This document shows, piece by piece, positions 8,446 through 18,297 of a stretch of 64,000 nucleotides of DNA; positions within the stretch are counted from its first letter, which is position 1; each line of letters opens with the position of its first letter. The notes beneath the pieces are model-generated. The model worked only from the letters and a program-made list of their open reading frames with translations. It was not told where the DNA came from and did not search any database. Source of the stretch: Fervidobacterium pennivorans DSM 9078 (lineage in GTDB: Bacteria > Thermotogota > Thermotogae > Thermotogales > Fervidobacteriaceae); contig NC_017095.1 of assembly GCF_000235405.2 (NCBI RefSeq), positions 1,823,501-1,887,500 on the forward strand. Reading direction: 5' to 3'. The translations under genes were made by a program, and so were the position numbers.

Positions 8446-10629
8446 TCAACCTTCACTTTTGAATTTCTTTCGGATGTTCATAGAATTCAAGATTACTGTT
8501 ATTGAGCTCATCGCCATGGCTCCTTCTGCAATGGCTGGGTGCAAAAGACCAACCATTGCTAAGGGGATAGCCACCACGTTATACAAAAATGCAAACAAAA
8601 GGTTTGTTTTGATTGCACCAAACGTAGCTTTCGATATCGATATTACATCTGAAACTTTTGATATACCACCTTTTGTTATTATGATATCTGCACTATCTAT
8701 CGCCAAGTCACTTCCACTTCCGATGGCAACCCCAATATCTGCAGCTTTCAAAGCAGCTGCATCATTAATACCATCACCAACCATAACTACTTTCTTACCC
8801 GTTGCCTGGTATTTTCTCACAATGTCCATTTTTTCTTCTGGTTTTACATTAGCATAAATTTCGTCTATGCCAACGATTTTTGCAACATGTATTGCGGTTT
8901 TTTCGTTATCACCAGTTACCATCACGGGTATTATACCATGTGATTTTAGTTCTTCGATAGCTTTTTTCGAATCTTCACGAACAGTATCTTCCAACGCGAA
9001 GAAACCTATGATTATGTCGTTTTTACACACTTCAACAATGGACATACCTCTAGAAGTGTATTCTTCGTAACTCGACACATCCTTAGGTTTTCCAATGAAG
9101 TATTCGTCAGTTCCAATTTTTGCTTTCAAACCCTTGCCGTGTATTTCTTCGAATCCGTTGATTGTTTCACATCCATCAGTTGTGTCGATTATTTCAGTTG
9201 TGTTTAAATACTCTGAAATGGCTTTAGAAAGAGGATGAGTCGATAATTGTATGATTTGTTTTACTTTTTTGCGTTCGTCAACCGGTAGGTTCTCTACCGC
9301 TACACGAGGTTTTCCATAGGTTATCGTTCCGGTTTTGTCAAAAAGAACATATCCTACATTCTTAACCGTTTGTATCGCCTCTGCGTTTTTTATCAAAAGC
9401 CCTTTCTTTGCTGCAAGAGAAGTTCCAACTATCAAAGCCATCGGAGTTGCAAGTCCAAGTGCACAGGGACACGCAATGACAACTGTTGTTAAGAAGACGA
9501 AAATTGAAAACGACAGTCTATCAATTTCATGCAATGACCATGGCAACATCAAGCGTATCGAATGCGTTAAGTCGCTTAAAGAATCAAAATTGAAATACCA
9601 GAGAAATGCACTTAGAAGAGCTAAACTGATAATTGTTGGGACGAAATAATTCGTTATCCTGTCAGCAAGTTGTTGGATTGGGACCTTTGCCCCCTGTGCT
9701 TCTTGAACAAGAGCTATCATTTTAGATAGGAACGTATCTTCACCAACTCTTGTAACCTTAATTTTCAAAACACCTGTCAAATTCAAAGCTCCCCCGACTA
9801 CTTCATCGTTTACCCCCTTTTCAACAGGGATGGATTCACCTGTTATCATAGATTCATCGACAGAAGAATGCCCTTCAACAATTATTCCGTCAGCGGGTAT
9901 TCTCTCACCAGGTTTAACAAGAGCTAGTAGTCCTTCCTTAACAGCCTCGATAGGAACCAATAATTCGCCTTTGTCTGTAATTATTCTTGCCTCTTTCGAC
10001 TGTAGTGCCAGCAATTCCTTAACCTGTTTTGATGCTTTGTCCCTAAGGGTAGATTCTATATATCTTCCTACAAGGTGGAGAGAGACTATCATTGCACCAA
10101 TCGTACCAAATGGGTGTATAGATAGACCAAAGTAAGTAGTAACATTTGTTAACCACGCAGTTACAGCTCCAAAAAATATCAAAGTATCCATATTCGAATG
10201 TTTGTGCAAGAGTGCAATTGTTGCACCGCGGATAGTGTCTCTTCCTGCATAGAAAATGACAATCGCTGAGAAAATTAGTTCTATCTCTTTGAAAAACGGG
10301 ACGTGTTTTCCAGACATGTGCAGAAACATAAGGACCATGAGGGGTATAGTTATTGTAAGAGAAATGTATGTATTCTTTTTGATTCTTTTAAGCCTTTTTT
10401 TTTCGATGGCTTCAAGAGGTTCGTCTGAAACCCCGTAACCAACACTTTCGACAGCTTTCTGAAGAACTTCATCAGGTACATCTTTTTCCAACACAACGAA
10501 AGCAGTGTTTGTTGCCAAATTTACAGCTGCAAACTTAACCCCATCAACTTTTGACAGAGATTTTTCAACTATCCTTGCACAATTTGCACAAGTCATTCCG
10601 GTTATCTTTAAACTCTTTTTCTGCTCCAT
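8446..10629 (-). CDS. copA: Copper-translocating P1B-type ATPase
   Basis: This membrane pump of 727 residues exports Cu+ (or Ag+) at the cost of ATP. The N-terminal HMA domain has GMTCANC (11-17). The transmembrane metal site CPC is at residues 387-389 within [11 protein letters not shown], the Cu+/Ag+ subclass mark. The phosphorylation loop DKTGT starts at D431; HPLSKAI, the TGD of the actuator-linked loop and GDGINDA follow in the usual order. Length and order are standard. It lies between the iron permease (10 bases upstream) and the small HMA protein, so copper export and chaperone are co-expressed with iron uptake. Confidence 0.95.
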   Translation of the reverse strand: MEQKKSLKITGMTCANCARIVEKSLSKVDGVKFAAVNLATNTAFVVLEKDVPDEVLQKAVESVGYGVSDEPLEAIEKKRLKRIKKNTYISLTITIPLMVLMFLHMSGKHVPFFKEIELIFSAIVIFYAGRDTIRGATIALLHKHSNMDTLIFFGAVTAWLTNVTTYFGLSIHPFGTIGAMIVSLHLVGRYIESTLRDKASKQVKELLALQSKEARIITDKGELLVPIEAVKEGLLALVKPGERIPADGIIVEGHSSVDESMITGESIPVEKGVNDEVVGGALNLTGVLKIKVTRVGEDTFLSKMIALVQEAQGAKVPIQQLADRITNYFVPTIISLALLSAFLWYFNFDSLSDLTHSIRLMLPWSLHEIDRLSFSIFVFLTTVVIACPCALGLATPMALIVGTSLAAKKGLLIKNAEAIQTVKNVGYVLFDKTGTITYGKPRVAVENLPVDERKKVKQIIQLSTHPLSKAISEYLNTTEIIDTTDGCETINGFEEIHGKGLKAKIGTDEYFIGKPKDVSSYEEYTSRGMSIVEVCKNDIIIGFFALEDTVREDSKKAIEELKSHGIIPVMVTGDNEKTAIHVAKIVGIDEIYANVKPEEKMDIVRKYQATGKKVVMVGDGINDAAALKAADIGVAIGSGSDLAIDSADIIITKGGISKVSDVISISKATFGAIKTNLLFAFLYNVVAIPLAMVGLLHPAIAEGAMAMSSITVILNSMNIRKKFKSEG

Positions 10630-10638
10630 ACATCTTAC

Positions 10639-11349
10639 CTACGCTTTTGAAAAAATGCGTTTCAAATCTTCATCGAAGAATAGGATGATCATAGATACAA
10701 AATAAATTCCAATGAGCAACAATTCGTAAAATTCACCAGCTATTTCAAATAGATCCACAATCCCCTCGCCGAACATTTCTGCACCCAGGACTATTAGAAC
10801 TACACCCAAGAACTTGAAAATCCTCTTAATGTTTATCTTGATAGCATATTTGAACATTGCAAAAACCAAGCCAACTGCCAAAACCAAGCCAATTAAGATC
10901 CCAGTTATAGTTTCGAACGAATTCTTCCCAATACTTGCGAGTGTAAATACAACCAACTCTATGCCTTCCCTCAAAACTGATATGAAGGCTAATGAAAACA
11001 AACCAATTGAAGATGAACGCCTATCGACATTTTCCTTGAGATTCTTAGCTATGTTTTTATTCTGCCTGCCAATCCAAACAACCACATATGTTATTAAGAC
11101 TGATGCAATGAGTTTCATTAATGCTTCAAAAAACTCTCTTTCCGCACCTTCCGACGTACTCATTTGTAAATAACTTAGTAGACCTACTATCAAGCTTGCT
11201 ATAACCCCACCAAAAGTTCCGTAAAGCACATACTTAATCAAAGTGTCCCTTCCAGATTGTTTTAAATATGTGAGTATAATACCAACTAAAAGAGCAGCCT
11301 CAAAAACCTCGCGAAAAGATAGGAAGAATGTCTGTAACAAACCAAGCAC
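10639..11349 (-). CDS. FTR1-family iron permease
   Basis: The 236-residue membrane protein has about seven hydrophobic helices and both REXXE signatures that bind iron in the FTR1/EfeU family: REVFE at 13-17 and REGIE at 127-131. It should carry ferric or oxidised iron inward across the cell membrane. It is the promoter-proximal gene of the minus-strand metal operon; ATG 11349 is preceded by GAGGAGG. No EfeO or EfeB partner is encoded nearby, which is common in anaerobes with a lone FTR1 protein. Another metal cannot be excluded. Confidence 0.9.
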   Translation of the reverse strand: MLGLLQTFFLSFREVFEAALLVGIILTYLKQSGRDTLIKYVLYGTFGGVIASLIVGLLSYLQMSTSEGAEREFFEALMKLIASVLITYVVVWIGRQNKNIAKNLKENVDRRSSSIGLFSLAFISVLREGIELVVFTLASIGKNSFETITGILIGLVLAVGLVFAMFKYAIKINIKRIFKFLGVVLIVLGAEMFGEGIVDLFEIAGEFYELLLIGIYFVSMIILFFDEDLKRIFSKA

Positions 11350-11378
11350 CTCCTCGACTTATTTGAATTCCCAATAAA

Positions 11379-11408
11379 ATTATATCAAATGTATTGAATA
11401 AGTCAATA
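11379..11408 (-). promoter_or_regulatory. Promoter of the metal operon with overlapping inverted repeat
   Basis: Read on the minus strand, TTGACT (11406-11401) and TATAAT (11384-11379) are 16 bases apart. The inverted repeat TATTGA-N5-TCAATA (11392-11397 and 11403-11408) overlaps the -35 box and spacer, the place expected for a metal-responsive repressor. The repressor is not in the window. Confidence 0.65.
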
Positions 11409-11512
11409 AGGTAAAACTAATTAGAAATACGAAATAATTTAGAAAAAACAAATATGGACAGAGGATACGATTTTAAGGCATTTAGACGAGGGGTTAATTG
11501 AACTGAGTAATA

Positions 11513-13174
11513 CTAAACGTTAAGGTTAGAAGCGAGGAAGAAGTAAAGGTTGTTATTTTTTGCATAGTACATAGCAACATCGGCTTTTAATAACAAATCA
11601 CCGAAGGATGTTGCATCTTTTGGATAAATTGCTATGCCGAAATTTGCGGATACGTTTATTGTATTTTCTTCATACTGTATGGGTTTTTCGAGTTCGTTAA
11701 TAACTCTTTCTACAAATTGAACATACTCCTTGCAATCGTAAAGGAGATAAACAAATTCATCTCCGCCAACTCTTGCAAGAAAATCACTTTTTCGCATGAC
11801 TGATGAGAGTCGCTGAGCTACCACTGAAATAACATAATCACCAGCTTTATGTCCAAATCTATCGTTAACGGGTTTAAAATTCTTCAGATCAACATATACA
11901 ACGCACACCTGTTTTCCTTCCCTATTTGCTAGTGCGAGCATTCTTTCTGCTTCATTTTCAAGAGCTCTTCTATTTGGAAGGTTGGTGAGCGGGTCTCTCA
12001 AAGAGATGTATTCAAGATATTCTTTTTGTTTTTGTAGTTCATTTTCAAGCTTTATCCTTTCGAAAACAACACCAACTTGATTGGCAAAAACTGTAGCTAT
12101 TCTTATTGAAAATTCATTAAAAGCTTTTTCGTCTTCAAAATTATCAAGGTTAAGGAGAGCTACTATCTCATTTTCCACAGATATCGGAACAGAGAGCATG
12201 GCTTTAATTTCTGAGATTCTTCCGTATTTCAGAAGAATTTCCTGACGCTCGTCCATAATTTTTGTAGAATCAAATTCGTCAAGATGCGTGATAATTTTCA
12301 CTTGCCCGTCTAAGCTTTGTGCAAGTTCTTCAGGTTTGAATTTTACCTTCGATAACTGAGCAAAATCGTAACCTACACACGCAGCAAATTCATAGTAGTC
12401 TCCGTTTTTAATCAAAACAGAGCCGGCTTGTGCACCAGGAATAATTTCAACCGCTTTTTCAAGTATGAATTGATAACTTGGAGCAAGAATACCCTTAAGG
12501 AGCCCTTGAGTCAGTTCGGTTATCGCTTCAAGGGATTTATTCAATGTTTCTTCCATTTTTAACAGTTTTTGTGTTTTGAACTCGTTTACAAATAACGTAA
12601 TCGATACAATCAGAACCAAAAAGAGCAGTATTAGGAATATTTCTTTAATAGTCAAAAATCTTTCGTATTTTAAACCATAGACAAAGTCTTTTGATAGTGT
12701 TCTATCACCAGAAGAAATTTTTATCCCTTTTATCTGATATTTTTCGAGGATATAGCTTGCGTCTAATTTGACAACAGCAAACTTATCAGGCAAATATGAA
12801 TTACCGAATGAGTCCAAAATCTTAAAGCGCATCAATAACAAGGTGCCTTCTGATGTGATTTCAAAATAACCAGTTGGGGGATAACCAGAAGAGAACTCCA
12901 CATAATTCACATATGGATAGTCTTTTCGTATAATTTTCTTGACGTTATTGATGAAATTGGAATCATTATTTTTGAGTGCTTCATAAAGCTCGGTCCATTG
13001 GAAATATGCAAATGAGATGTTAACCGCTTCATTTTCAATGACTATACGTGCTAACTTTTTTAAGTTTTCGTCTTCATTATAGATGAAAAAATTCATTCCT
13101 ATGATGAAAGATATGATAATTGTCAAAAGAAAAATTAGAAATTTCCAATTTGCAAGTCTTAGGAAACCCATCAT
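11513..13174 (-). CDS. Membrane-bound GAF-GGDEF diguanylate cyclase
   Basis: A 553-residue signalling protein likely to make cyclic di-GMP. Hydrophobic segments at about 11-31 and 178-200 flank an extracytoplasmic sensor region; a coiled linker leads to a GAF domain (about 235-375) and then a GGDEF domain. The active-site motif GGDEF is at 470-474 and an RxxD inhibitory site (RKSD) stands five residues before it, so catalysis and product feedback are both plausible. The frame starts with two adjacent ATG codons behind GAGAGGTC. It is transcribed alone, divergent from the PfkB kinase. The signal sensed is unknown. Confidence 0.9.
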   Translation of the reverse strand: MMGFLRLANWKFLIFLLTIIISFIIGMNFFIYNEDENLKKLARIVIENEAVNISFAYFQWTELYEALKNNDSNFINNVKKIIRKDYPYVNYVEFSSGYPPTGYFEITSEGTLLLMRFKILDSFGNSYLPDKFAVVKLDASYILEKYQIKGIKISSGDRTLSKDFVYGLKYERFLTIKEIFLILLFLVLIVSITLFVNEFKTQKLLKMEETLNKSLEAITELTQGLLKGILAPSYQFILEKAVEIIPGAQAGSVLIKNGDYYEFAACVGYDFAQLSKVKFKPEELAQSLDGQVKIITHLDEFDSTKIMDERQEILLKYGRISEIKAMLSVPISVENEIVALLNLDNFEDEKAFNEFSIRIATVFANQVGVVFERIKLENELQKQKEYLEYISLRDPLTNLPNRRALENEAERMLALANREGKQVCVVYVDLKNFKPVNDRFGHKAGDYVISVVAQRLSSVMRKSDFLARVGGDEFVYLLYDCKEYVQFVERVINELEKPIQYEENTINVSANFGIAIYPKDATSFGDLLLKADVAMYYAKNNNLYFFLASNLNV

Positions 13175-13207
13175 ACCGACCTCTCATAGAATGGATTTTC
13201 ATGTGAT

Positions 13208-13216
13208 ATTATACCA
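13208..13216 (-). promoter_or_regulatory. Extended -10 promoter element for the GGDEF gene
   Basis: On the minus strand TGGTATAAT is an extended -10 element about 35 bases upstream of the start codon. No good -35 box is present, as is usual for extended -10 promoters. Confidence 0.4.
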
Positions 13217-13318
13217 CCTAAACAAGTAAAAATGATGAAATGTCTATAAAAATCTTAAGCTCTTGTGATAAAATATAATAAAAAAACCAGAATCCCAGCA
13301 ACTAAAGAGGTGATATGA

Positions 13319-14248
13319 ATGATATTTACTTTAACTATGAACCCATGCCTTGATAGGTACATTTATGTTGATGAATTAATTGTGGATGATACTATCCGTG
13401 CCAAGAAAGTTGTTGATTACCCAGCAGGTAAAGGAATAGACGTTTCGCGTGTAATCAGAGAACTTGGAGGAGTATCGATAGCTATTGCGCTTGTTGGTGG
13501 AGCTAACGGTAGAAGGCTTGAAGAGATGCTTGATAAGGAAGGAGTCATATACTCATCCATACGCGTTCCTCAAGAGACGAGAATGAATATTATCTTGGAA
13601 ACGAGCAAAGGGCAATATCGAATAAGTATGCCCGGTGAAAAAATAGGTGTGAAGAAATTGCAGGTTGTTTTGGAAGTGCTCAATGCCTTGGTGCGCCAGG
13701 GAGATGTTGTTGTAGTGTCCGGTAGCCTTCCAAAAGGAGTTGCAGCCGAGTTCTATACTGGAATCATCTTTACTTTAAAACAATGGGGAGCAACTGTTTA
13801 CTTTGACTCTGATGGAGATAAACTAAAAGCTGGGTTGATAGGCCAACCGGATTATATTAAGCCAAATTTACACGAGTTTCAAAGATTGATAGGCAAAAAT
13901 GTATCCTCTAGAGAAGAAATTATCTCAGAAGCGAGAAAGGTTATAGAAATTCACGAACTGAAGGCTATTCTTTTAACTCTTGGCGGTGAAGGTGCATATT
14001 TTATTTCTAACGAAAAAGTATTGTACACAAAAACCATAAAGGTTCCTGTTAAAAGTGCAGTTGGCGCTGGTGATTCTTTCCTTGCGGGGTTTGTGTTGAA
14101 GAAAACAGAAGGTGCTTCTGATGAGGAAGCGTTGAGATGGGCGAACGCATCAGGAACAGCGGCAGTCATGACCCCTGGAACGAGGCTGTGTAGAAAATCC
14201 GATGTGGAAAAATTACTTGAGAAAGTGGAAGTGGAGAGAATAGAGTAG
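13319..14248 (+). CDS. PfkB-family sugar-phosphate kinase, probably 1-phosphofructokinase-like
   Basis: A 309-residue cytoplasmic ribokinase-fold kinase. It opens with FTLTMNPCLDRYI and PAGKGIDVSRV, typical of the FruK/LacC branch (1-phosphofructokinase or tagatose-6-phosphate kinase), and ends with the anion-hole and catalytic motif GAGDSF (249-254, base Asp252). No phosphotransferase-system genes are nearby, so its sugar phosphate cannot be deduced from context. ATG 13319 has AGAGG eight bases upstream; an overlapping ATG four bases earlier is in another frame. It is monocistronic and shares a bidirectional terminator with the GH130 gene. Confidence 0.88.
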   Translation: MIFTLTMNPCLDRYIYVDELIVDDTIRAKKVVDYPAGKGIDVSRVIRELGGVSIAIALVGGANGRRLEEMLDKEGVIYSSIRVPQETRMNIILETSKGQYRISMPGEKIGVKKLQVVLEVLNALVRQGDVVVVSGSLPKGVAAEFYTGIIFTLKQWGATVYFDSDGDKLKAGLIGQPDYIKPNLHEFQRLIGKNVSSREEIISEARKVIEIHELKAILLTLGGEGAYFISNEKVLYTKTIKVPVKSAVGAGDSFLAGFVLKKTEGASDEEALRWANASGTAAVMTPGTRLCRKSDVEKLLEKVEVERIE

Positions 14249-14265
14249 AATTTAAAATTATCAAA

Positions 14266-14296
14266 GAAGAAGGGGTGAGCCCCCTTCTTCGTTTTT
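14266..14296. terminator. Bidirectional terminator between the PfkB and GH130 genes
   Basis: A 10-bp stem (14266-14275 with 14281-14290) has T-rich runs on both sides and sits between convergent genes, ending both transcripts. Confidence 0.88.
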
Positions 14297-14308
14297 GAAA
14301 GGTTTTGC

Positions 14309-15199
14309 TTATATTTTCCTACACCATTCCAAAACTTTTTCTACATCAATTGTTGCAAGTGCTATATAATTATCAGCAGCTCCATAGTAAACGTAATACT
14401 TGCCCTTATATTCAACCATAGCATCACTGAAGACTACGTTTGGAACTCCACCGAAAACCTCCCATTCTTCCTCTGGTTCAAGGATTGGTTCTTCACTTCT
14501 CTTAAGTACTTTCGTTGGGTCATTCAAGTCAAGCAACATGAAACCTAATCTGTATATTGGCCTCGATGCATCTTCAACACCGTGGTACAGTAACAACCAT
14601 CCATATGGTGTTTTGATTGGCGGTGCACCGGCGCCGATTTTTAAGTTATCCCAGTAGCCCTGTCTGGGACCTGCTATGCTTACGTAATCTCCCCAGTTAA
14701 TCAGATCATCGGAAAATGCAAGCCAGATATCTGGTTCAAACCGATGCATCATAACGTATCTTCCGTTTATCTTTTCAGGAAATAGGGCAGCATCTTTGTT
14801 ATTTACCTCGTCTTTTATAACAATTCCATAACGTTCCCAAGTTATGAAATTTTTAGTTGATGCAAGTGCAACCCTCGGACCTTTTGGTGAATAAGCCGTA
14901 TAAAGCATGTAATACTTATCTCCGATTTTCGTAATTCTAGGGTCTTCCACTCCATAGAGTTCTTCTTTTGACGCAGGTGTGAATACGGGTTTTTCTAATC
15001 GATTGAATCTGACACCATCTACACTTACAGCGTATCCTATGCGTGAGACCATGTCCGCACCTTGTGCTCGATAAAGCATATGGAACAACTCACCGTCAAA
15101 GACTACTGCACAGTTGAAAACAAACTTGTTCTCCCACAGATGTTCTGGAACAGGACTTAATATTGGGTTAAGTGGGTGTCGTTCAAGTCTTAACTCCAC
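14309..15199 (-). CDS. GH130 beta-mannoside phosphorylase/mannosidase family protein
   Basis: A 296-residue five-bladed beta-propeller enzyme of glycoside hydrolase family 130, which phosphorolyses or hydrolyses beta-mannosides. Seen in the sequence are the family opening (RLERHPLNPIL), VFDGELFHMLYRAQG, SRIGYAVSVDG and YGVEDPRIT, which contains the catalytic Asp. There is no signal peptide, so it acts on imported oligosaccharides. I place the start at GTG 15199 because AAGGAGG precedes it at proper spacing; the frame continues 12 codons upstream, overlapping the permease gene. It is the last gene of the LacI/ABC operon. Whether the linkage is beta-1,4 or beta-1,2 mannoside cannot be read directly. 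Confidence 0.9.
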   Translation of the reverse strand: MELRLERHPLNPILSPVPEHLWENKFVFNCAVVFDGELFHMLYRAQGADMVSRIGYAVSVDGVRFNRLEKPVFTPASKEELYGVEDPRITKIGDKYYMLYTAYSPKGPRVALASTKNFITWERYGIVIKDEVNNKDAALFPEKINGRYVMMHRFEPDIWLAFSDDLINWGDYVSIAGPRQGYWDNLKIGAGAPPIKTPYGWLLLYHGVEDASRPIYRLGFMLLDLNDPTKVLKRSEEPILEPEEEWEVFGGVPNVVFSDAMVEYKGKYYVYYGAADNYIALATIDVEKVLEWCRKI

Positions 15200-15231
15200 A
15201 ATACTTCGCCTCCTTGTTCTTGTTGAAGATT

Positions 15232-16056
15232 TCACCTTAGGGACATTGATATACCTTGCAAGAAATAGTTTCTAAGTGTTAGAAAGATAATAACCATCGG
15301 TATCGTTTGAATCACTGCACCGGCAAGTACGGGTCCGATATAACTTGCATATTCGTGATTAAAAGAAGCAAGTAAAACAGACAAAGGCATCTTTTTGTAG
15401 TCTTTCATTACCATCAGGGGCCATAAGAAATTGTCCCAGACCCCTATGAAAGTGAACAATCCTACAATAGATGCTGTTGAGCGACTTAATGGTAACATGA
15501 TACGTAAAACAATCCAGAAATTGTTCGCTCCGTCTATTTTTGCAGCATCGATATAGTCCTGTGGTATGCTTTTGAAATTCTGAGCGAACATGAAAATACC
15601 CCATGAACTTGTTAAAGAAGGTACGATTAACGCTTGATAAGTGTTCAACCAACCGAAGGCCCTTATCAATATAAACATAGGTATTGTGAACATAAATCCC
15701 GGGAAAAGCATTTGATAAATTATGAAATTGAATACTGCTTTACCGATTTTGAAATTTATTCTTGAGATAGCATAACCTATGAGCATCGATGTGAATATTA
15801 CAGAAAAAGTTACAGTTGAAGAGATGAAGAGGCTGTTAAAAAAAGCTCTGACAAAAGGTCTCTCAAACCTGTTTGCCATGACGAAAATGAAGCGATAATG
15901 CTCTAGAGTCAATCTTTTTGGGAGAAATGTTGTAAATATGTCCTCTGCAGGTTTAAAGGACGAAATGAACAACCATAGGTAAGGGTAAATCCAGACTATT
16001 GCAAGAAACAAAAGAACAAAGGTTATAATGTACGAAGCAATCTTCTCACGCCTCAT
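15232..16056 (-). CDS. ABC sugar transporter permease (MalG type)
   Basis: A 274-residue inner-membrane subunit with six predicted helices. The cytoplasmic EAA loop is readable near DAAKIDGANNFWIVLRIMLP, which docks onto the ATPase. Its ATG overlaps the stop of the MalF-type gene by four bases (ATGA), showing translational coupling. With the partner permease and binding protein it forms a CUT1 importer for oligosaccharides, presumably the substrate of the GH130 enzyme encoded next. No ATPase gene lies in the operon; Thermotogales often share an MsmK-like ATPase among CUT1 systems. Confidence 0.93.
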   Translation of the reverse strand: MRREKIASYIITFVLLFLAIVWIYPYLWLFISSFKPAEDIFTTFLPKRLTLEHYRFIFVMANRFERPFVRAFFNSLFISSTVTFSVIFTSMLIGYAISRINFKIGKAVFNFIIYQMLFPGFMFTIPMFILIRAFGWLNTYQALIVPSLTSSWGIFMFAQNFKSIPQDYIDAAKIDGANNFWIVLRIMLPLSRSTASIVGLFTFIGVWDNFLWPLMVMKDYKKMPLSVLLASFNHEYASYIGPVLAGAVIQTIPMVIIFLTLRNYFLQGISMSLR

Positions 16057-16961
16057 ACAAAGCTCACTTCTTTCTCGAAAAACTTACGAATCAACATAAC
16101 TAAGAGATAACTCAACAAAGCTGTCACGATCGCTACCGTAGTCGCATATGATGGGTCAATTCTTTTAAAAGCAGTATCATACATATAAATCAAAAATGTT
16201 GTTGTTCTTTGCATAGGACCCCCACCAGTTATTAAGTATGGTTCTGTAAAAATTCCAAAAGTAAGCATTACTGCAAGGACTGTCACAGTTATAAGTGATG
16301 GATTAAGTAGAGGTAATGTAATTTTCCAGAATATCTGGCTTTTCGTTGCCCCGTCAAGCTTTGCTGCTTCGTACAAAGATTGTGGAATTGACAAAAGACC
16401 AGCGTAAAGAATCAGACCGTAGTATCCTATAAATTTCCATGTAATTATAAGACAAATCGAAAAGACAGCTAGCTGTGGATTTGAAAACCACGGGATAGTG
16501 ATACCGAATAAATCATCCAGCAGTCTGTTGATGGGTCCATTTATCGAGAAGAGGTTTGAAAATAAAAGTGAGTAGGCAACTCCAGAAGAGACATTTGCTA
16601 CCAAAAAGCTTAACATTATGAATGTTTTTCCAAATCTGACTTTTGTCAGCGCGAGAGCGAAGAGCAAAGAAGCAATTAGCACCATTGGAATTAGGTACGC
16701 CAGGAAATTCAGAGTATTAAGAGCAATTCTTAAAACGGTACTATCGGTGAATATTCTTAAAAAATTCTGGAGTCCTACAAATTTTGGTTTGGAGAAATAG
16801 TTCCACTTTGTGAATGCAAGAACTACCATCCACAAGAATGGATAGCCCCAAAAAATGGCAGTATATGCCAAGTATGGAATTACTATGGAATATCCGAATA
16901 AACGTTCCTTTTTACCAAACTTTGACCTTGCCTTCAAGACACTCAACCTTTTCACATCCAT
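16053..16961 (-). CDS. ABC sugar transporter permease (MalF type)
   Basis: A 302-residue permease with six hydrophobic segments and the EAA loop EAAKLDGATKSQIFWKITLP. It pairs with the MalG-type subunit to form the membrane channel. The start is uncertain: ATG 16961 has no clear ribosome site, while TTG 16937 lies after AAAAGG; I keep the ATG. It follows the binding-protein gene by 33 bases. Confidence 0.92.
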   Translation of the reverse strand: MDVKRLSVLKARSKFGKKERLFGYSIVIPYLAYTAIFWGYPFLWMVVLAFTKWNYFSKPKFVGLQNFLRIFTDSTVLRIALNTLNFLAYLIPMVLIASLLFALALTKVRFGKTFIMLSFLVANVSSGVAYSLLFSNLFSINGPINRLLDDLFGITIPWFSNPQLAVFSICLIITWKFIGYYGLILYAGLLSIPQSLYEAAKLDGATKSQIFWKITLPLLNPSLITVTVLAVMLTFGIFTEPYLITGGGPMQRTTTFLIYMYDTAFKRIDPSYATTVAIVTALLSYLLVMLIRKFFEKEVSFV

Positions 16962-16994
16962 TCGGAAATGTTTAGAATTTTAGGAAAATTTTTT

Positions 16995-18245
16995 TTAGAA
17001 CAGAATCCTATTAATTTCTTTTACAGCTTTGTTCAATATATCTTCTGGGTTACCTTTGAGATACATTAAAGGTTCTATCAAATGTGTTGTCATTGCCTGT
17101 TGAATGTCGATGGTTTTATCTATCAGTGCAGGTGGAACGGCAAATGGGACGAATGATGCGTAAGCTTTGAAGAACTTGTCATTCATAAATCTAGCAAAAG
17201 CGGGATTAGTTGTCAGATCTTCTCTCGCAGGTGGCATTTGCGTTTTTTCAATCCAAAGTACATCATTCTGGACATTTGAGAAGACCCACGATATGAATTC
17301 AAATGCTGCTTTCTTGTCTTTGCAAGTTGAGTAAATAACGAGACCTTTTGTATCTGCAAATGTGTAGACAGGTTTATCTTTTGGGTAATTGTCTGGAACT
17401 GGAGGAGCAGAGAACCATATATTTGAAACCACTTTTGGGAAAGTTTCTTTAGCCCAATTAACTTCCCAGGGACCTGTTATCTTTGCAAGTATCGTTCCGT
17501 TGTAGAAAGGATTTGTGCCTAATTCAACTGCGGTCCACTTATTCTGGAACATTGTATAGATGAACTGCACAATAGCTTTTCCTGCTTCATCGCCAAAATT
17601 GACCTTACGTTTTTCCACGTTTATATATGTTTTTCCTCCGGTAGCGGCGTAGTAATATGTGATGAAATCAAACCATCTGTCCCACCAGTTTCTACCAGAT
17701 ATGACCTGCATTGTAAATTTCTTCTTGCCGTCCGCAAATTTCTTGCTAAGCTCATAGATTTCTCCATATGTTCTTGGAGGTTCGTTATAGCCCAAACTTT
17801 TTAAAATATCGCCTCGCCACCAAAAAATCATTGGGTTGGAGTAAATAGGGAAGACATAATATTTACCTTTGATTTTCCACTTTTCCATAATGTTCTTCAT
17901 TTTTCGCGTCTCAATAAGTTTTTGGAAATCCGTTCCGAAGTTGTCAAAAGGATAAATTGCACCAATCTCGGCAAGTTGCGCAGCAAAGCCACTGAAGATA
18001 TTCTCTGAAAAATCGGGAGCATTTCCTGCTGCAATTGCACTTAAGATAGCTTCTTCAGAGCTTCCAGCAGCCGGGATAGTTTGAACTTCGATTTGAACAT
18101 CAGGTCGCAGTTTGTTCCATTGTGCTACGACTGTTTTCCAGAACTCTTCTTGAAAAGCGTTTGGGGCTGTCCAGAAGGTTAACTTGACTGCAAAGCTGAC
18201 TAGCGAGAGCACCGCAATCAGAAACAATACAAATATCCTTTTCAT
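16995..18245 (-). CDS. ABC sugar transporter substrate-binding protein
   Basis: A 416-residue exported protein. Residues 1-18 form a signal peptide (KR, hydrophobic core, SFA) and no lipobox cysteine is present. The mature part matches solute-binding family 1 (LTFWTAPNAFQEEFWK opening; NAPDF hinge region), which captures oligosaccharides for CUT1 importers. The start has GGGAGGGATGAGGT upstream. It lies 52 bases after lacI and ahead of the two permeases. The substrate is inferred to be a mannoside from the GH130 gene. Confidence 0.93.
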   Translation of the reverse strand: MKRIFVLFLIAVLSLVSFAVKLTFWTAPNAFQEEFWKTVVAQWNKLRPDVQIEVQTIPAAGSSEEAILSAIAAGNAPDFSENIFSGFAAQLAEIGAIYPFDNFGTDFQKLIETRKMKNIMEKWKIKGKYYVFPIYSNPMIFWWRGDILKSLGYNEPPRTYGEIYELSKKFADGKKKFTMQVISGRNWWDRWFDFITYYYAATGGKTYINVEKRKVNFGDEAGKAIVQFIYTMFQNKWTAVELGTNPFYNGTILAKITGPWEVNWAKETFPKVVSNIWFSAPPVPDNYPKDKPVYTFADTKGLVIYSTCKDKKAAFEFISWVFSNVQNDVLWIEKTQMPPAREDLTTNPAFARFMNDKFFKAYASFVPFAVPPALIDKTIDIQQAMTTHLIEPLMYLKGNPEDILNKAVKEINRILF

Positions 18246-18297
18246 ACCTCATCCCTCCCTCGAGTAGTTTAAGCAGTATTTTATAAACTTCTGGCTC

